64,000 nt of DNA, taken from Endozoicomonas sp965196975. GTDB lineage: Bacteria; Pseudomonadota; Gammaproteobacteria; Pseudomonadales; Endozoicomonadaceae. The stretch lies in the NCBI RefSeq assembly GCF_965196975.1, contig NZ_OZ239981.1, positions 2,542,001-2,606,000 of the forward strand. Reading direction: 5' to 3'. The notes below the pieces were generated by a model, which was not told where the DNA came from, made no database searches, and saw nothing but the letters and a program-made list of their open reading frames with translations. Below are positions 43,602 to 52,665 of the stretch, one piece after another (the first letter of the stretch is position 1; each line of letters opens with the position of its first letter). The translations under genes and the position numbers were made by a program.

Positions 43602-45434
43602 TTGGTAAACCAGAGTGATCACTTCGAGCAGCTATTCAGCAGCCCCCTAGTGAAAGAAGTAGCTGAAGGGTTCTTAAACCTTCTGGATAATAGTCTCTCC
43701 CATGCCATGCGAAACCGGCACGACCGGTTAACCCCCAAGGCTATCCTCGAAAATCTGATTAAACAGTGGCGAGAGCAACCCGTACAAATGGACGCAGCTC
43801 AACTGATTAAGCTTCAGATGGATTTTATGGAAAATCAGCGGCAGCTTTGGCAACAAGTTGGCCAGGCTTTTTTTAAAAAACAGACCCTGTCTCAATTTAC
43901 TGACGAGGGCGAGCGCGACCCTCGTTTTCAGGATAGTGACTGGAACACAGAGCCTGTGTTTTACTTCTTAAAACAAGCCTATCTGTTAAACGCAAAAATG
44001 CTGGAAGATCTCGTCGAGCAGTTTGAATTTAAAGATCCCCAATTCAAGCAACAAACGAAGTTCTTCACCCGTCAGTTTGTCAGTGCTCTTTCACCTGCGA
44101 ACTTCGCATACAGTAACCCGGAAGTTTGCCGCGAAATCCTCAAAAGCAAGGGCTCCAACTTACTAAAAGGCATGGAAAATCTAGTTCGTGACCTCAAACA
44201 AAGCCCAGCCGATGCTTTGAATATTTTGCAAACGGATCTTGAGGCTTTTGAACTCGGTACAAATCTTGCCGCCACACCAGGTGAAGTGATCTACCAAAAT
44301 GACCTGATGCAGTTAATTCAATACACTCCGGATACCAAAAAATGCCTACAGCGACCACTGTTGTTTGTGCCACCGTTTATCAACAAGTACTACATTCTTG
44401 ACCTCGATCATAAAAAATCGATGGTGCACTGGCTCGTTAAACAGGGTTTCACCGTCTTTATGATTTCCTGGGTCAATCCATCGGCGCAAATGGCTGATAA
44501 GCAGTTTGACGATTACATGCTTCAAGGTCCGGTGGCAGCTCTTGATGCAGTGGAAGCTATCACGGGAGAGAATAAGATCAACACCGCTGGTTATTGCGTT
44601 GGTGGTATGCTGCTGGCCACTACGCAATCTTACCTGCAAAATATTGGCGACGAACGTATCAACAGCATGACATTTTTCACGACCCTTCTCGACTACGATG
44701 AGCCAGGAGAAATAGGAAATTTTATCTCCGAACAAATATTATCCCATTTAGAAAAAGAGACTGGCACTCATGGTGTGCTGGATGGTCGTATTCTGGGTAT
44801 GAGCTTTAGTCTTTTGCGTGAAAATAACCTCTACTGGCCATTTTATATTAACAACTATCTCAAAGGGGAAACACCCTCCGCATTTGATATCTTATACTGG
44901 AACAGCGATGCAACCAACTTGCCCGCCAATACCTTTAACTTCTATATTCGCAACGCCTATCTCAACAACTGCTTTGTTGAGGCCGGTAGCGTGATCCTCA
45001 ATGAGGTACCCATCAATCTGTCTACGATAAACCTACCCACTTACTTTGTAGCCCCTAAAGCTGATCACATTGTTCTTTGGGAAAGCGCCTACCAAAGTGC
45101 TCGCCGTCTTGGCGACGGAATCAGCCGCCAGGCAGCCATGAAGCGCTTCATCTTAGCTGGCTCCGGCCATATTGCTGGCATTATCAACCCCGCTGAATCG
45201 GGTAAATACCCTTACTGGGCCTGCGACAGCAGTGTCGGCAATGAAGGTTTACCGGAAGATCCCCACGCTTGGCTAAACGAGGCCACCAAGGTGGAGGGCT
45301 CCTGGTGGTGCGACTGGTATCATTGGCTGGCAGGCCTTTCAGGTGACAAAGTCGATGCTCAGAAAGTTGGGATACATCCAGATTTTCCAGCGCTGGAACC
45401 CGCTCCTGGTAGCTATGTAAAAGTGCGGATTTAA
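43602..45434 (+). CDS. phaC: Class I poly(3-hydroxyalkanoate) synthase PhaC
   Basis: About 610 residues. The alpha/beta-hydrolase core carries the synthase lipase-like box GYCVGGM (catalytic Cys), Asp in APKADHIVLW and His in GSGHIAGIINP. Other conserved parts are NKYYILDLDHKKSMVHWLVKQGFTVF and WWCDWYHWL. It polymerises 3-hydroxybutyryl-CoA at granules. The TTG start at 43602 follows GGGAGGAGG; the open frame to 43461 lies inside phaB. No phaA is next to it. Confidence 0.94.
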   Translation: MVNQSDHFEQLFSSPLVKEVAEGFLNLLDNSLSHAMRNRHDRLTPKAILENLIKQWREQPVQMDAAQLIKLQMDFMENQRQLWQQVGQAFFKKQTLSQFTDEGERDPRFQDSDWNTEPVFYFLKQAYLLNAKMLEDLVEQFEFKDPQFKQQTKFFTRQFVSALSPANFAYSNPEVCREILKSKGSNLLKGMENLVRDLKQSPADALNILQTDLEAFELGTNLAATPGEVIYQNDLMQLIQYTPDTKKCLQRPLLFVPPFINKYYILDLDHKKSMVHWLVKQGFTVFMISWVNPSAQMADKQFDDYMLQGPVAALDAVEAITGENKINTAGYCVGGMLLATTQSYLQNIGDERINSMTFFTTLLDYDEPGEIGNFISEQILSHLEKETGTHGVLDGRILGMSFSLLRENNLYWPFYINNYLKGETPSAFDILYWNSDATNLPANTFNFYIRNAYLNNCFVEAGSVILNEVPINLSTINLPTYFVAPKADHIVLWESAYQSARRLGDGISRQAAMKRFILAGSGHIAGIINPAESGKYPYWACDSSVGNEGLPEDPHAWLNEATKVEGSWWCDWYHWLAGLSGDKVDAQKVGIHPDFPALEPAPGSYVKVRI

Positions 45435-45492
45435 AACAATATCAAGATTGATATCGCCTGTAATTATTGACCAATCAGTATTCTCATTAATG

Positions 45493-45520
45493 CCACGATC
45501 CATCATAATCGTGGTTTTTT
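45493..45520 (+). terminator. Rho-independent terminator of phaBC
   Basis: CCACGAT and ATCGTGG form a 7-bp stem with an 8-nt loop followed by six T, about 60 bp after the phaC stop. Confidence 0.85.
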
Positions 45521-45623
45521 ATGCTGTGAATTTATCCTCCAACGGGATATTGAGGGAACCGCTACTTTGAAGTTACCTGCTCCCTTAATGTTTTCTTCAA
45601 CCTTCACCATGTAGGAGCTGGCT

Positions 45624-46064
45624 TTGATCACAATCAAAAAGTATCCCAACCGACGATTGTACGACACATCTCAGAGTCAGTACGTTAATCTTGACTATGT
45701 AAAATTATTAACTCTGGAGCATATTGACTTTGCAGTAGTTGATTCTAAAACTGGCGATGACATCACCAAGAGCATTCTCCTGCAGATCATCAGTGAACAG
45801 GAGAGTAGTAACGAGCAATCATTGCTTACAGATACGTTGCTGAAACAACTGATTCGTTTTTACGGCGATGATATGCAAGTTTTTTTACGTCAATACCTGG
45901 AGCAGAGTCTGAACCACTTCCTCAAGCAACAGGATACGATGCAAGGCTTGCTTAAAAATATGATTGATGCTGGTCCTATCGGCATGATCAGTAAAATCAT
46001 GGAACAAAACCTCGACACTTGGCAAAAATTCACCCACCAAGACTCAGATAATGAGGAAAAATAA
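45624..46064 (+). CDS. phaR: PHB accumulation regulator PhaR
   Basis: 146 residues. The N-terminal domain ITIKKYPNRRLYDTSQSQYVNLDYVKLL is the signature DNA- and PHB-binding region of PhaR. The C-terminal helical repeat follows (LLKQLIRFYGDDMQVFLRQYLEQSLNHF). PhaR represses phasin and its own gene until it binds PHB. TTG start with TAGGAG upstream. Its end nearly meets the convergent bdhA gene. Confidence 0.93.
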   Translation: MITIKKYPNRRLYDTSQSQYVNLDYVKLLTLEHIDFAVVDSKTGDDITKSILLQIISEQESSNEQSLLTDTLLKQLIRFYGDDMQVFLRQYLEQSLNHFLKQQDTMQGLLKNMIDAGPIGMISKIMEQNLDTWQKFTHQDSDNEEK

Positions 46065-46073
46065 GCCGATGAA

Positions 46074-46868
46074 TTAGCGGGCGGTCCAGGCTCCATCCAA
46101 CACTATTGTCTGCCCCGTCATATTTCGGCTCACTGGGTTCAACAAAAACAAAACGCTACCAGTAACCTCTTCCAAAGAAATAAAACTTTGCTTCGGCATC
46201 GGGGCCAGCATAATCTTACTGATCACTTCATCTTCGCTGATACCGTAGTACTTAGCCTGGTCAGCAATCTGCTTTTCCACTAGCGGCGTTTTTACATAGG
46301 CTGGACAAATAGTGTTAATGGTGATGTCGTACTCGGCCACTTCTAACGCAATGGTTTTACTAAAACCGAGCAGACCGTGCTTCGCTGCGATATAGGCGCT
46401 CTTATAGGGTGATGCGATCAAACCGTGAATTGAGCCTATATTCACAATGCGCCCATATTTTTGTTCTTTCATCATTGGCAAAAAAGCGCGGGTCAACATG
46501 GCAGGTCCTACCAATAGCACATCGATAACCAGCTGCCATTTATCGACAGGAAATTCTTCCAACTTTGCCACATGCTGAATGCCCGCGTTATTGACCAACA
46601 CATCAAGTCGAGTAAATTCTCCCTTGATGTTTTTTCTACAAGCATCGATACTTTCTTGATGGGTAACATCTAAATACAAAGCTGATGCACTACCGCCATG
46701 CTCACATATAGTTGCGACTATACTCTCTGCTGCCTTCAGGTCGATATCGCTGATCACTACATAAAAACCATCGCGGGCTAGCTCTCTGGCAATAGCGGCA
46801 CCTATACCACTTGCCCCACCGGTCACCAGTGCGACAGGCCTATTCGCGTGTTGCTCACTCAAACTCAT
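46074..46868 (-). CDS. bdhA: D-3-hydroxybutyrate dehydrogenase
   Basis: A 264-residue short-chain dehydrogenase with TGGASGIGAAIA, NNAGIQH, the catalytic Ser in NIGSIHGLIASPYKSAYIAAKHG with Tyr and Lys, and the late QSFISLEEVTGSVLFL typical of 3-hydroxybutyrate dehydrogenases. It oxidises 3-hydroxybutyrate from PHB breakdown to acetoacetate. It lies 15 bp after phaZ on the same strand, forming a degradation unit. Confidence 0.9.
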   Translation of the reverse strand: MSLSEQHANRPVALVTGGASGIGAAIARELARDGFYVVISDIDLKAAESIVATICEHGGSASALYLDVTHQESIDACRKNIKGEFTRLDVLVNNAGIQHVAKLEEFPVDKWQLVIDVLLVGPAMLTRAFLPMMKEQKYGRIVNIGSIHGLIASPYKSAYIAAKHGLLGFSKTIALEVAEYDITINTICPAYVKTPLVEKQIADQAKYYGISEDEVISKIMLAPMPKQSFISLEEVTGSVLFLLNPVSRNMTGQTIVLDGAWTAR

Positions 46869-46883
46869 GAGTTTATTCCACCC

Positions 46884-48101
46884 TCAACTGTAATCGTGAA
46901 TAAATTCAGTCACCAAAGGACGTACATACTTTCGAAACCTGGAGCCGCTGAAAATCCCATAGTGGCCAGCCCCCTCCTGCAAGTGATGACAGCGCATTGT
47001 CTCGGGTATGTTTTTACACAGAGCGTGCGCCGCTTGCGTTTGTCCTATGCCACAGACATCATCACTAGCACCTTCAACCGTCAGTAGAGCCGTATTATTG
47101 ATCGCCCCAAAATTGACGGACTTGCCATTGTAGGTGATGGAGTTGCGAGCCAACGCATTAGCTTTAAAAACACGTTCTATAGTTTCCAAATAAAATTCTG
47201 CGGGGATGTCTAATACGGCCATATATTCATCGTAGAAGGCTCGGAAACAATCAGCGTCTTCCTCATCGCCCTCAAGCAAGTTCTGAAAAAAACCCAGGTA
47301 CTTAGAAATATGCATGTCAAGATTCATCGATAAAAAACCGCCCAACTGCAGGAAGCCTGGGTAGACTTCGCGTCCTTCACCGGGGTAACCTGGCGGCACC
47401 GTCATAATGGCAAATCCACGAAACCAATCCATACTGTGCTCTTGGGAATATTTATTAACACGGGTAGGATTTTTACTGACATCAATGGGGCCCGCCATTA
47501 GCGTCAAGGTTTTTGGTGTAGAGGTACTTTTTTCTTCCGCCATCACGGCAGTGGCAATCAGTGCCTGCACCGCTGGCTGACAGATGGCAACCAAATGAAC
47601 GTCCTGACCAAGGAACTGAAGAAAATCGATCAGATAACTGACATGAAGGTCAAAGGTAAATGCTCCTTCATCTAAAGGTACTTCCCGAGCGTCTAACCAG
47701 TCAGTAACGTAGACCTCATGATCGGGCAAGAGTCCTTCCACCGTGCCCTTCAACAGCGTGGCGTGATGGCCTGACAACGGTGCTACCAGTAGGACCTTGT
47801 TTTTATCTTCCCTTCCTACTCGCTTGAAATGGACTAACTCGCAAAAGGATTTTGAGAGCACAACCTCCTCTCGGACGCGAACAGTTTTATCATTGATCAA
47901 CACGCTATCAATATCAAAATCAAGCTTTTCATAACTCTTGGTCAGGCGCATTGCAAACTCCAACGCAGCGTTGGTCGTTCGCCCAATGGGAGTATGACTG
48001 TATGGATTGAGTGGGTGGGTGCCAATATCCAGTATAAGGCCATATATATTGTGCATGGCGCTGGCACTTTTATTATAGAAATCGTATGCCTCGTATCTCA
48101 T
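46884..48101 (-). CDS. phaZ: Intracellular PHB depolymerase PhaZ
   Basis: 405 residues: MRYEAYDFYNKSASAM at the start, VLLVAPLSGHHATLLKGTVEGLL, and the nucleophile region HLVAICQPAVQAL with Cys as in other intracellular depolymerases. A late catalytic His sits in LQEGAGHYGIFSGSRFR. It releases hydroxybutyrate from native granules. Operon with bdhA; a hairpin terminator separates it from the phasin gene upstream. Confidence 0.92.
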   Translation of the reverse strand: MRYEAYDFYNKSASAMHNIYGLILDIGTHPLNPYSHTPIGRTTNAALEFAMRLTKSYEKLDFDIDSVLINDKTVRVREEVVLSKSFCELVHFKRVGREDKNKVLLVAPLSGHHATLLKGTVEGLLPDHEVYVTDWLDAREVPLDEGAFTFDLHVSYLIDFLQFLGQDVHLVAICQPAVQALIATAVMAEEKSTSTPKTLTLMAGPIDVSKNPTRVNKYSQEHSMDWFRGFAIMTVPPGYPGEGREVYPGFLQLGGFLSMNLDMHISKYLGFFQNLLEGDEEDADCFRAFYDEYMAVLDIPAEFYLETIERVFKANALARNSITYNGKSVNFGAINNTALLTVEGASDDVCGIGQTQAAHALCKNIPETMRCHHLQEGAGHYGIFSGSRFRKYVRPLVTEFIHDYS

Positions 48102-48144
48102 AGGTCACCCTTTATTAGACAGGCATAACAGCTTGAAGCCAGTT

Positions 48145-48166
48145 AAAAAGCCCTTCAGAGAAGAGC
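48145..48166 (-). terminator. Terminator after the phasin gene
   Basis: Minus strand AGCTCTTC-TCT-GAAGGGCT (8-bp stem with one G-T pair) followed by TTTTT, 15 bp past the phasin stop. It would limit phasin read-through into phaZ-bdhA. Confidence 0.65.
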
Positions 48167-48180
48167 TACGGTGATCTTTA

Positions 48181-48885
48181 CTACTTATTGGTAGCCGCTG
48201 AAGTTTTTGTCGTAGACTTGGCCGCTTTAGCCCTCACATCAACCGCCGATTTATTGGCCTCAGTGAAAGCACTTTTCATCATTTCACCCACTTTTTCCTG
48301 GGCTTCAGACATGACTGCGTAGGTGTTTTTTGCAGTGTTCACCATTTTTTCCTGCAGATTCTCAGTGTATTCCTTCTGAGCCTCCATGACTCCTGACATA
48401 TCTTCATGACGCCCCAGAGACTGAGCAAAGCTAGCACTGTCTTTAACCATCCCTGTCAGCCAATCGGCTTGCTGCTTCATTAGCTGTTCGAATACCTTAA
48501 GATTCGTAGCAGCAGTAGTTTTGAGTGAAGCTTTGGAGGCTTTGGATGTCACATCAGCAACAGATTCCTTAGCTTCGGTGAAAGCGTCTTTCATCAATTC
48601 ACCTACTTTTTCCTGAGCTTCAGTTATCACGGCATAGGTATCTTTCGCAGTGGTGACAATATTATCCTGCAGGCTCTCAACGTATGCTTTTTGAGCCTCC
48701 ATAACTCCAGACACATCGTCAGGATGACCCGCAGACTGAGCATAATTAACATAGCCTTTGATCATTCGGGTTATTAGGCCTGTCTGCTTCTGCAACAACT
48801 GCTCACACACCTTGGCATTAATATCAGCCAGCTCGCTCATTGGTTTCATGGATTTTTGATACTGCTCAGTGATCTGCTCAAGCAT
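48181..48885 (-). CDS. Phasin with two tandem phasin units
   Basis: 234 residues made of two similar ~110-residue halves. Unit 1 has VCEQLLQKQTGLITRMIKGYVNYAQSAGHPDDVSGVMEAQKAYVESLQ and unit 2 has VFEQLMKQQADWLTGMVKDSASFAQSLGRHEDMSGVMEAQKEYTENLQ. Each is followed by TAK(D/N)TYAV(I/M)(T/S)EAQEKVGE(L/M)MK-AFTEA. Each half matches a Phasin_2-like helical unit coating PHB granules. Ala/Lys-rich tails end both halves. An internal duplication is evident. Confidence 0.88.
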   Translation of the reverse strand: MLEQITEQYQKSMKPMSELADINAKVCEQLLQKQTGLITRMIKGYVNYAQSAGHPDDVSGVMEAQKAYVESLQDNIVTTAKDTYAVITEAQEKVGELMKDAFTEAKESVADVTSKASKASLKTTAATNLKVFEQLMKQQADWLTGMVKDSASFAQSLGRHEDMSGVMEAQKEYTENLQEKMVNTAKNTYAVMSEAQEKVGEMMKSAFTEANKSAVDVRAKAAKSTTKTSAATNK

Positions 48886-49136
48886 AACATCTCTCCTGAA
48901 AATCTTTTATGCTGCAATGCAACAATAAACAATTAAATTGTTAAAAATACACGACTATTAGTCAACAACATATTCGCCGTAATCCAGCATTTTTGATACA
49001 AATAAGAAATAGTTCAGAAGCCACTTAGAATAAAGTATGCCCCACCTAACACGCTCCCTAAAATGTCATTCCTTCCTTTTTTAAATGGGTCTTATTTCAG
49101 TTGCTCAATGGATGCCTAACCGCTGCCCCTTGTAAA
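48886..49136. other. Intergenic region upstream of the phasin gene
   Basis: AT-rich near the gene (possible phasin promoter and PhaR sites, not resolvable by eye). No gene recognised. Confidence 0.4.
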
Positions 49137-49160
49137 CCCGAAGACCATAGGATCTTCGGG
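49137..49160 (-). terminator. Hairpin after the broken VUT gene
   Basis: CCCGAAGA and TCTTCGGG form an 8-bp stem with an 8-nt loop, 13 bp past the VUT stop on the minus strand, followed by only TTT. A weak terminator of cassette 2. Confidence 0.5.
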
Positions 49161-49254
49161 CTCATTATTAACTCACCAGGTAATCTCTTGGCCCCACTGC
49201 CCAGCCTTACGTACCACCAACGACGACAACGGCAGATAAATCACCACCACCAGC

Positions 49255-50536
49255 CACTACTGTCCGGTTAAGCATAAACCAGCTCCAGGCTCCCCTGATT
49301 ATGGTGTAAATTGACTTTGTTTTTCTCTGGCGGATCGGTGAATAACTCTAACAACGAGCAGCGACTGGTTAGGTTCAGGCCGACTCTGCGGGCTATTTGC
49401 TGTAGTGATAATTTACAGTGTGTTGTGATCTGGGTAAGCCTCAGCAACAGGTAGACTATCATGGCTGAGAGCACTTGGATTTTGACTGCATTTTCGCTCT
49501 GCCCAAGGAACCGTTTGATCTTCAGGTTCTGCTTGATTCATATGAAAAACAGTTCTATCTGCCACCTGGATTTATAGAGATCCGCTATCTCCTGAGCCGT
49601 TCTGACAAGGTCATTGGTGATAAACGACAGCACCTTTCCATCGTCCTCTCTGACTATCGTTACACTTCTCAGGTCTGTTGGACAATCCTTTTGAGCCTTA
49701 ACCGATGAGAGACGAATAATCTGATCCTCCAGAATGTGGCTGGCGGTGGTTTCCCGGTTTTCAATGACCTCATAAATAGCATTCGATTTCATGCGTCCAA
49801 CAAAACGTGTGCCCTGCTGCGTCAAGCTGTAGTACCAGCCATAATCATTGTAGGCGCGGTCTACGACATAGGTTGCTCCCGGTATAATGGGAAGTTTGTG
49901 CGCTGCTTTTCGGTCATTTATCTTGGCCGCCGTCATTTCAAAATAGGTCGGTATGTCTGCATCCGGATCGTAAACGGTATGCAGCTTGATGCCCGCCTTT
50001 GTACTTCGGAAGCTTGCCCATTCGAACTGATTGAGATTCATGTCAATGGTTGTGGAATCAATCAGGCGAACCATCTCTTCTTCCACTTTTCTGGGTAGCT
50101 CTCCCCTGACTTTGCCGAGAAGGTAGAAGAACGTTTCCATAAAGATAGCGGAAGGGCGATTGTTATTGGCATCGGACAGGGATGACCGCTTTATACGCTC
50201 TACGCCAAGGTGATAGTGGTGATTACGCTTGGTATTGAAGTTCTCCTCCAAGTCACGGAGAGACGTTCGGCCCGTCATTTGGGCAAACATCAGGCTGATA
50301 AGCTGAGTCCAGCACGGCAGACTACGTACGCGGTGATCACCTTTGTGACGGTCAACAGCCTTCTGGAATTGGTGGCGGGGAAGGTGTTTGAGCAGTTGAT
50401 GGAAAACGCTGTTACTATGCTTCATGCCTGTCCTTTGCTTTTTGTGAAGTAGCTGTTTCGGCAACCGCTATTTTACCGAAAGTCAGTTAGGACAGGCATT
50501 TCCTGCGATCTCTGTTTTTTTAACCGGACAGCAGTG
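49255..50536 (-). mobile_element. IS4-family insertion sequence with 9-bp target duplication
   Basis: Terminal repeats CACTACTGTCCGGTTAA (left) and CACTGCTGTCCGGTTAA (right, read inward). ACCACCAGC is duplicated at 49246-49254 and 50537-50545. The target is the VUT paralogue. Confidence 0.92.
49268..50464 (-). pseudogene. IS4-family transposase (DUF4372 type) with one in-frame TGA
   Basis: N-terminal DUF4372-like HSNSVFHQLLKHLPRHQFQKAVDRHKGD, then LIDSTTIDMNLNQFEWA (first Asp), YVVDRAYNDYGWYY (second Asp) and the YKSRWQIELFF Glu region. At 49538-49540 TGA replaces a Trp codon (ELFFI*IKQNLKIKRFLGQSENAVKIQ). The frame then continues without shift to 49268. Only this stop prevents a full 398-residue product. 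Confidence 0.88.
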
Positions 50537-51585
50537 ACCACCAGCACCTTCAGCCAGGCAATGCCCCACACCTGCTGATGAAGTTTAGGGTTCTGCCAGA
50601 AGGCACCAAACAGAAACAAGGCACACACTGGCGTGAACACCACCTGAACCAGGCTGTTGGATAAAAACGCACGCAGCTCAAACCACTGCGGATTCATCCA
50701 CCGGCGAAACAACTGGAAAAACCAGATATTGATGTTGTCGGTAATCCACAGGGCTACGGCCAGTTCAGCATACCAGCCTGTGGGTAATGGCCTATCGCTT
50801 CTTCAAATACCAGCGTTTCGTGGCTGAACCCGGTGTGATCAAACACTGGCAGCCATAGCGCCAGGGTCTGTATCCCCCATCCCAGCATCGACAGAGTCAT
50901 TAATACCCACACTGTCGAGTTCAACAGTCGTCGTGCATTACGCCGACCGTATAACTCCGAAACCGGATTAAGAAAGCAGAAGCTCAACGGGAACAGTAAT
51001 GACGCCAGGGTAAAATCTACGCTCCACCAGCCAAAGTGGGAACCGAACAACAGCGGGCATAGAATCAGTGTGGCCATATACAGCCCCCACAGGTAGACCA
51101 GCAGCGGCTGATCACCCACCAGGGAAAAATTGTGGCCGCCACCTACGCCACGGTCTGCAACAATATCCTTACGCCCTTTCAGGTACGGATAGAGCCTCGC
51201 CTTGCACTGCCATGACTGCGTTGCCATTTTCCCGGAACGGATAAAAGACTCAATATCAGAGCTGCTGGTCACGTCGAATTGGTCGATGGTGGTAATGGTG
51301 TCAGTACTGCGATCGAATGATGTAAATTTCTCCATTAGGTTTCGTACCTGTATGAAATTTATAGATCGCTTACATCACTTGCAGCACAAGGGAAGTGGCC
51401 ATTCGACAGCCCGGACAACTGAATAGGCTACCGTTATCGGGATACCACACCCGGCTAAAAAATGATAAAGCTGTTGATCTACCGTTCAGCCTCCTCTGGG
51501 CTGCACGGAACATCCGACGTGGGATTATGGGTTAACAGGTTGTATACCGGTTTATCCACGGATTTTGTGGATAACTGGGAAGCTC

Positions 51586-52212
51586 TCAGTCAGGCAACTC
51601 GATCTTCCAGTAATCCATATTACGTACCCGACCAACCACTTCCCAGTCCGGCTGCTGGGTACTGCTGACCTCCAGTCCGGAATAGGTGCAGGTAAACGTA
51701 AATAACCGTTTATGGCCATGAACCGTTTTCCAGGCCAGAAACAGGCCGGGGCCCGGGCGAAGTTCCTTTTCCACGGTCAGCAGGGTACAACCGGGGAAGG
51801 ACTCCACCATTTCCGGCACATAAAAAAAACGGTAAGCACTGGGCTGCCGGTATGCATGGTAAGGACTGTTGAACAAATCCGGCACCCTGGCAATCACGTC
51901 ATAGAGGTCGCCTTCGGTGGGCACCACCATCACCTTGGTAAGCATGGTGGTCTGCTGCCAGGCATCCTCCCGGTGTACCACGGACTCATGATCATGGGGG
52001 TCACCCCGGCCTGTGGAAAACCACACAGGGCTCACCCCCAGGGCTCTGGTCAACACTTCAAGGTACTTCTGCGGGTTACCTATTTCCCCCTTGGCCAGGC
52101 GATAGAGGTAATTCTGGTCAATACCGGATTTCCGGGCCAGCTTGGGAATACTGGCAATGCCTGCCAGCTCCATGGATTTTGCCAGTCTATCGGCAATGTC
52201 CGGGTGGTTCAT
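51586..52212 (-). CDS. XRE-family repressor with S24-like C-terminal domain (cassette 2)
   Basis: 208 residues, paralogous end to end with 19355-19981. Shared parts are MNHP at the start, SIPKLARKSGIDQNYLYRLAKGEI (helix-turn-helix), ALGVSPVWF, TLLTVEKELRPGPGLFLAW and VGRVRNMDYW near the end. As in copy 1, the S24 Ser motif is absent (VPEMVESFPGCTLL), so self-cleavage is doubtful. It overlaps the leader gene by 26 bp. Unlike the VUT gene downstream, the frame is intact, suggesting it is still selected. Confidence 0.8.
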   Translation of the reverse strand: MNHPDIADRLAKSMELAGIASIPKLARKSGIDQNYLYRLAKGEIGNPQKYLEVLTRALGVSPVWFSTGRGDPHDHESVVHREDAWQQTTMLTKVMVVPTEGDLYDVIARVPDLFNSPYHAYRQPSAYRFFYVPEMVESFPGCTLLTVEKELRPGPGLFLAWKTVHGHKRLFTFTCTYSGLEVSSTQQPDWEVVGRVRNMDYWKIELPD

Positions 52213-52405
52213 AACGGGTAACCCTTAACAACCGGTATTGTTGCAGCCTGACAAACACAACCCAAAGCTCCCGGTCACTCATCTCATCCAGCAGGGGGAT
52301 AAAATTATCCAGCACCCCATTGACCTTCCGTGAACTTAACCTGTCTGTTTCCTGTTGAGGCTTGCCAGTGCCGTCTGCTACAGCTGCTTCCAAATCTACG
52401 TCCAT
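52187..52405 (-). CDS. Small leader protein of the repressor operon, 72 aa (cassette 2)
   Basis: Starts ATGGACGTAGAT like the cassette 1 copy (MDVDLEAAVADGTGKPQQETD) and continues VNGVLDNFIPLLDEMSDRELWVVFVRLQQYRLL. The latter half aligns loosely with copy 1. The end overlaps the repressor start, implying coupling. Upstream in-frame codons to 52468 are not conserved. Function unknown. Confidence 0.55.
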   Translation of the reverse strand: MDVDLEAAVADGTGKPQQETDRLSSRKVNGVLDNFIPLLDEMSDRELWVVFVRLQQYRLLRVTRYEPPGHCR

Positions 52406-52591
52406 GTGACTGGGTTCCGTAATGTTTGAGAAGAAAACTGCTTGCCCAGAAAACATCGTAAACAGCATACATAAGGATTACAATACAAAAAATTGCATTT
52501 CTTTGCATACTTCAGCAATCATTACTCGAGAAAGAACAGATTGCACCACTCAAGGTCGGTAAAAATCGGAATTACCAACATTCATTTGCCC

Positions 52592-52627
52592 ACGGTTAGT
52601 GATCGCTGTACGGTTAGTGATCGCTGT
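52592..52627 (+). repeat. Tandem 18-bp direct repeat upstream of the CBM48-like gene
   Basis: ACGGTTAGTGATCGCTGT occurs twice without a gap, ending 38 bp before the gene start. It may be a regulator site or a recent slip duplication. Confidence 0.5.
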
Positions 52628-52665
52628 AACGTAGTTTTTCACGCCGTGAAAACCTTGAGGATTGA

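Larger units (their letters stand above)
49173..51335 (-). pseudogene. VUT/YhhQ-family transporter paralogue, broken by a frameshift and an IS4 insertion (cassette 2)
   Basis: The front part (51335-50754) starts MEKFTSFDRSTDTI and carries FLNPVSELYGRRNARRL, parallel to cassette 1. One base is missing near 50765: ...GHYPQAG then stop, whereas the next frame gives YAELAVALWITDNINIWFF. At 50536 an IS4 copy enters. After it, the frame continues VVIYLPLSSLVVRKAGQWGQEITW and stops at 49173. Removing the IS and one 9-bp duplicate gives ...WLKVLVVVIYLPLSS without a gap. Two independent lesions show the gene is dead. Confidence 0.85.
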
